DNA of 64,000 nt, from NCBI RefSeq assembly GCF_028736215.1, contig NZ_CP117883.1, positions 7,006,001 through 7,070,000 of the forward strand. Direction: 5' to 3'. Shown piece by piece: positions 60,734-64,000 of the stretch (within the stretch, counting starts at the first letter, position 1; each line of letters begins with the position of its first letter). The notes under the pieces were generated by a model. That model was not told the origin of the DNA, made no database searches, and saw nothing but the letters and a program-made list of their open reading frames with translations. Origin of the DNA: Mucilaginibacter sp. KACC 22773. Its GTDB lineage: Bacteria > Bacteroidota > Bacteroidia > Sphingobacteriales > Sphingobacteriaceae. The position numbers and the translations under genes were made by a program.

Positions 60734-62536
60734 ATGAAACCAATTAAGCTGACCGCGACTGTATCATTAATTTTACTTTTTATGAATGTAAACGCCAGTA
60801 AGGCGCAACCCCAAACAAATATATCGTACACCGTTTCGTTCCCCGAAGCCCAGGCCCATTATGCCGAAATAGAGATGAATATCACCGGGCTTAAGCAAAC
60901 CACCCTTGACCTGAAAATGCCCGTTTGGACACCCGGCTCATACCTGGTGAGGGAGTTTGCCAAAAACATCGAGGCCTTTAGCGCCAGCATCAACGGCAAA
61001 ATAGTAGCCTCGCCCAAAATCAATAAAAACACCTGGCGCATTACTACCAAAGGTGTAGCCGCCGTTACCATCAGGTACCGCGTTTACGCCAACGAGGTGT
61101 CGGTTCGCACCAGTTATATTGATGTAACACACGCTTTTTTATCAACATCCGGGATATTTATTTATCCTGCCAATATGTTGCACTCGCCGGCAAGCATCAC
61201 CATAACACCCTATAGTGACTGGGCAAAAGTTTCATCCAGTTTGGAGATGGTTAACGGCAACCCTTTTGTACGCCACTCGCCAAATTTTGATATTTTGTTC
61301 GATTCGCCTATTGAAGTGGGCAACCAGGACATTTTTGGGTTTGACGTTGACGGCGTTAAATATGAAGTATGTATGTACGGCGGCGGCAACTATGATAAAG
61401 AGCGCATTAAAAAAGACATGCATGCAATTATTCAGCAGGAAGCGGCCATATTTGGCGAAAACCCTAATAAGCATTACACTTTTATTATACACAATCATTT
61501 GCGTGGCGGAGGCGGCATAGAGCATCTTGCGTCGACTGTTTTGGGTATTGGCCGCGATAATTACGGTAACGAAAAAGGATACCAGGGTTTTTTGGGGCTG
61601 GTAGCGCATGAGCACTTTCACCTTTGGAATGTGAAACGTTTGCGCCCGATAGTATTAGGCCCATTTGATTACGACAATGAAAATTATACCACAAACCTAT
61701 GGATTGCCGAGGGCTTTACCGAATATTACCAGGAGGTAGCCGTTCGTCGCACCAATCTTTATCCCCCCGAAAACTACCTGGAACAAATTGCCAACGAGTT
61801 TAACGTATTAGAAAACCTGCCCGGCAAAAACGTGCAAACCGTAGCCGAATCGAGTTTTGATGCCTGGATAAAAGCATACCGCCCCAACGAAAACTCAAAC
61901 AATACCACCATTTCTTATTACACCAAGGGCGCAATAATTGGCATGATGCTGGATTTGGAGATCATTAACAACTCGGCCCAAAAACACAATCTTGACGATG
62001 TAATGAAGTACATGTATGTAACCTATTACAAAACCAAAAAACGTGGCTATACCGATGCTGAGTTTAAAAAAGGATTTGAAATGTTTGCAGGTAAAAAATT
62101 GGATGATTTTTATAAAAAATACATAAACGGCCTTGACCCTGTTGACTACAACAAATACCTGGGTTACGCCGGATACAAAATAGTTGATGAACTGGCCGAT
62201 AACAATGATGCAGCCCTGGGTATTACCACCGGCACCACCGCAGCCAAAAAAGTAATGGTCACCAGCGTAACCCGTGGCACTGCAGCATATATAGATGGGG
62301 TTAACGTTGGCGACGAAATAACCGCAATTGACGACAACCCGATATCCGATGGCTCAAACCTGATAACCGGCAAAAAACCAGGCGACAAAATACAGGTAAC
62401 CGTTAACCGCGACGGGCAATCTGTTACCTTGCCGGTAACGCTGTTGAAAAGCAACAGGGTAAAATATAAAATAGTACCTGTTGACAGCCCATCGGCACAG
62501 CAGCTGGCCGTGCGCAAGAAGTGGCTGAGTTTGTAA
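60734..62536 (+). CDS. M61 family metallopeptidase (glycyl aminopeptidase type) with PDZ domain
   Basis: A 600-residue exported protein with a signal peptide (about residues 1-24), an N-terminal beta domain, a catalytic region with 'HEHFH' zinc motif (about residues 294-298) and a downstream Glu in 'AEGFTEYYQE', and a C-terminal PDZ (about 505-585, 'NVGDEITAIDDNPI'). It is divergent from the marR gene. Confidence 0.92.
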   Translation: MKPIKLTATVSLILLFMNVNASKAQPQTNISYTVSFPEAQAHYAEIEMNITGLKQTTLDLKMPVWTPGSYLVREFAKNIEAFSASINGKIVASPKINKNTWRITTKGVAAVTIRYRVYANEVSVRTSYIDVTHAFLSTSGIFIYPANMLHSPASITITPYSDWAKVSSSLEMVNGNPFVRHSPNFDILFDSPIEVGNQDIFGFDVDGVKYEVCMYGGGNYDKERIKKDMHAIIQQEAAIFGENPNKHYTFIIHNHLRGGGGIEHLASTVLGIGRDNYGNEKGYQGFLGLVAHEHFHLWNVKRLRPIVLGPFDYDNENYTTNLWIAEGFTEYYQEVAVRRTNLYPPENYLEQIANEFNVLENLPGKNVQTVAESSFDAWIKAYRPNENSNNTTISYYTKGAIIGMMLDLEIINNSAQKHNLDDVMKYMYVTYYKTKKRGYTDAEFKKGFEMFAGKKLDDFYKKYINGLDPVDYNKYLGYAGYKIVDELADNNDAALGITTGTTAAKKVMVTSVTRGTAAYIDGVNVGDEITAIDDNPISDGSNLITGKKPGDKIQVTVNRDGQSVTLPVTLLKSNRVKYKIVPVDSPSAQQLAVRKKWLSL

Positions 62537-62556
62537 TTACGCAATTTAGATTGTTG

Positions 62557-62584
62557 AAAGCCCCGGGATATCGGGGCTTTTTTT
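62557..62584 (+). terminator. Intrinsic terminator after the M61 peptidase gene
   Basis: AAAGCCCCG and CGGGGCTTT pair with a GGATAT loop, followed by TTTT. Confidence 0.88.
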
Positions 62585-62632
62585 GTGTTATACCTGACTG
62601 GTATTTACATATTAATTTAGCTAAATTTGTTT

Positions 62633-62836
62633 ATGGAAACAATTGTTGTGCATCCCGAAAACAAAGAGCAATCTGCAGCAATCAAGGCGTTTTTAAAGGC
62701 CCTCAAAATTAATTTTGAGAAACATGATAAAGACACTTACAATCCAGTTTTTGTAGAACAAGTACTGGAAGGTGTAGCTGCGAGGAAAGCCGGAAAAAAG
62801 GGCGTTAGGATCGACACCGATAATCTATGGAAATAG
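62633..62836 (+). CDS. Antitoxin of a YoeB-type toxin-antitoxin pair
   Basis: A 67-residue protein with a likely DNA-binding/β-strand N-terminus ('METIVVHPENKEQSAAIKAFLKAL') and a charged tail that would bind the toxin. Its end overlaps the toxin gene by ten bases. ATG at 62633 is used rather than a TTG at 62627. Confidence 0.8.
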   Translation: METIVVHPENKEQSAAIKAFLKALKINFEKHDKDTYNPVFVEQVLEGVAARKAGKKGVRIDTDNLWK

Positions 62837-63087
62837 ATTTATATGAAAAAGCCATAAAGGACTTTGAATATTGGAAAAAGTCTGGCAACAAAGCTGTTCA
62901 GAAAAAGATTCAACAGATATTGGCCGACATGAAAGTTCATCCTTTTGAGGGCATCGGAAAACCAGAGCCCCTTAAATATAAACTATCCGGCAGGTGGTCA
63001 AGACGCATCAACTCCGAACATCGAATAATATACGATGTGGTGGATGAAATTATAAATATATATTCTCTTCGTGGCCATTATGAATAA
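62827..63087 (+). CDS. Txe/YoeB family toxin (ribosome-dependent mRNA endonuclease)
   Basis: An 86-residue protein with 'FEYWKKSGNKAVQKKI', 'PFEGIGKPEPLKYKLSGRWSRRINSEHRIIYDV' and 'IYSLRGHYE' motifs of YoeB toxins, including the catalytic Glu, Arg and His. It would cleave mRNA on the ribosome when freed from the antitoxin. Confidence 0.9.
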   Translation: MEIDLYEKAIKDFEYWKKSGNKAVQKKIQQILADMKVHPFEGIGKPEPLKYKLSGRWSRRINSEHRIIYDVVDEIINIYSLRGHYE

Positions 63088-63196
63088 CCGGGCTCTTTTC
63101 TTACCAGAGGATTAAAACTCGTTCATTTTTATTTTTTAGATAGAAGTTGTAGTTAAAAATATGCTTATTACCGCTTAAGTTATATTTTTATACCCT

Positions 63197-64000
63197 ATGC
63201 CATCACCCGCCGCATTAAAAAAGATAAGGCCCATACAGCTTATTGCTGTTATCTTCTTTACCGTATCCGGTGGGCCTTATGGCCTGGAACCTTTGTTAAG
63301 CTATGCCGGCGATCATGCCGCATTGATTATCCTGTTAATTACGCCGCTTTTATGGGATGTGCCTGCCATATTAACCGTATTGGAATTAAACAGTATGATG
63401 CCCGTTAATGGCGGTTATTATAAATGGGTAAAACACGCACTTGGCATCCGCTGGGGTTTTTATGAAGGCTGGTGGACCTGGCTTTATACATTTGTAGACC
63501 TGGCCATTTACCCCGTGTTGTTTGTAATGTATGCTTCCTTTTTTTACCCCGAACTGGCCCAATATAAAATACAGGTTTGTTTAATTGTCATTTGGGCATC
63601 AGCGGGCTTAAATATATTGGGTATTGTACCTGTGGGCAAAGCAAGCTTATTTTTAAGCGCCATTGTACTGGCTCCCGTGGTTATAGTAATTGTGCTGGCC
63701 CTTCATCACTATAGCGGGCCATTAACGCTGCATGCACCATCTTTTAAGGCCCTTACTTTTCCATCATTCGGGATGGCATTGTATACCGTGATGTGGAATT
63801 GCCTGGGCTGGGACAACGTGACAACCTATGCCGAAGAGGTAGAGCGGCCGGTACGCTCCTATATTCTATCCATAATCATCGCGTTTACGCTGGTTATAGT
63901 GGTTTACTTTTTTATAACCTGGGTAGCCCAGCAATCGGGCATCAATCATACCAAATTTACCGATGAAGGAATGCCGGCCCTGGGCGTGTTAATAGCCGGA
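63197..64000 (+). CDS. APC family amino acid permease (partial, 3' end outside window)
   Basis: An open frame from ATG at 63197 to the window's end (268 residues so far) with about seven hydrophobic segments. 'FTVSGGPYGLEPLLSY' at the N-terminus and 'NCLGWDNVTTYAEEVERPVRSY' match the APC superfamily (amino acid/polyamine transporters). It continues beyond the window. Confidence 0.85.
   Translation, partial: MPSPAALKKIRPIQLIAVIFFTVSGGPYGLEPLLSYAGDHAALIILLITPLLWDVPAILTVLELNSMMPVNGGYYKWVKHALGIRWGFYEGWWTWLYTFVDLAIYPVLFVMYASFFYPELAQYKIQVCLIVIWASAGLNILGIVPVGKASLFLSAIVLAPVVIVIVLALHHYSGPLTLHAPSFKALTFPSFGMALYTVMWNCLGWDNVTTYAEEVERPVRSYILSIIIAFTLVIVVYFFITWVAQQSGINHTKFTDEGMPALGVLIAG

Overview
The window looks like a chromosome segment from a Bacteroidota bacterium of the family Sphingobacteriaceae, perhaps a Mucilaginibacter or close relative. 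The family-level call rests on a flexirubin-type pigment cluster, a DUF4175 protein, weak Shine-Dalgarno sequences, promoter-like TAnnTTTG boxes and Bacteroidota-style short palindromic repeats. The genus is a guess.

Region 1 (1-31258) is a large aryl-polyene / dialkylresorcinol (flexirubin-type) biosynthetic cluster in five blocks of alternating strand. Block A (+, 1-9226) holds the end of a probable aromatic amino acid ammonia-lyase, then a ketoreductase, a ketosynthase, two ACPs, two dehydratase-like hotdog proteins, a thioesterase, a halogenase-like flavoenzyme, a LolA-like carrier, a lipoprotein and a cation/proton antiporter. Block B (-, 9207-10867) holds an acyl-activating ligase and AcpS. 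Block C (+, 11433-17435) holds an ACP, an LpxL-like acyltransferase, three ketosynthase-fold proteins, a chain-length-factor-like protein and a polysaccharide deacetylase. Block D (-, 17459-27423) holds a serine hydrolase, a second KS/CLF pair, an ACP, an ABC exporter, a BtrH-like acyltransferase, a small unknown protein, DarB, DarA and a secreted protein. Block E (+, 27736-31258) is a compact set of FabI-like reductase, dehydratase, KS, atypical ACP and Sfp-type PPTase. The inferred flow is: aryl acid release, loading on ACP, iterative KS/CLF-KR-DH extension to a polyene, resorcinol formation by DarA/DarB, ester joining by an acyltransferase, and export to the outer membrane.

Region 2 (31247-38800) is housekeeping: a membrane protein, a ClC channel, tRNA-Pro(GGG) with its terminator, a DUF4175 coiled-coil protein, an RsbW-like ATPase, YbeY and a glutathione peroxidase.

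Region 3 (39069-42834) is a sulfur/persulfide module: TauE/SafE exporter, MBL-pseudorhodanese-rhodanese fusion and two YeeE/YedE halves. Two matching 16-bp dyads (GGTGAC-N4-GTYACC) precede the first two genes, each 21 nt upstream of a -7-like box. Just upstream lies a tiny membrane-peptide ORF followed at once by a terminator.

Region 4 (42866-64000) carries a tricorn-type S41 protease, a cytochrome oxidase subunit III, a DUF3863-type protein, gltX, a sensor kinase, DinB, an N-acetylglucosamine kinase, a response regulator, a MarR-adaptor-RND-TolC efflux operon, an M61 peptidase, a YoeB-type toxin-antitoxin pair and the start of an APC permease. Intergenic spaces here hold several palindromic, MITE-like and tandem repeats.
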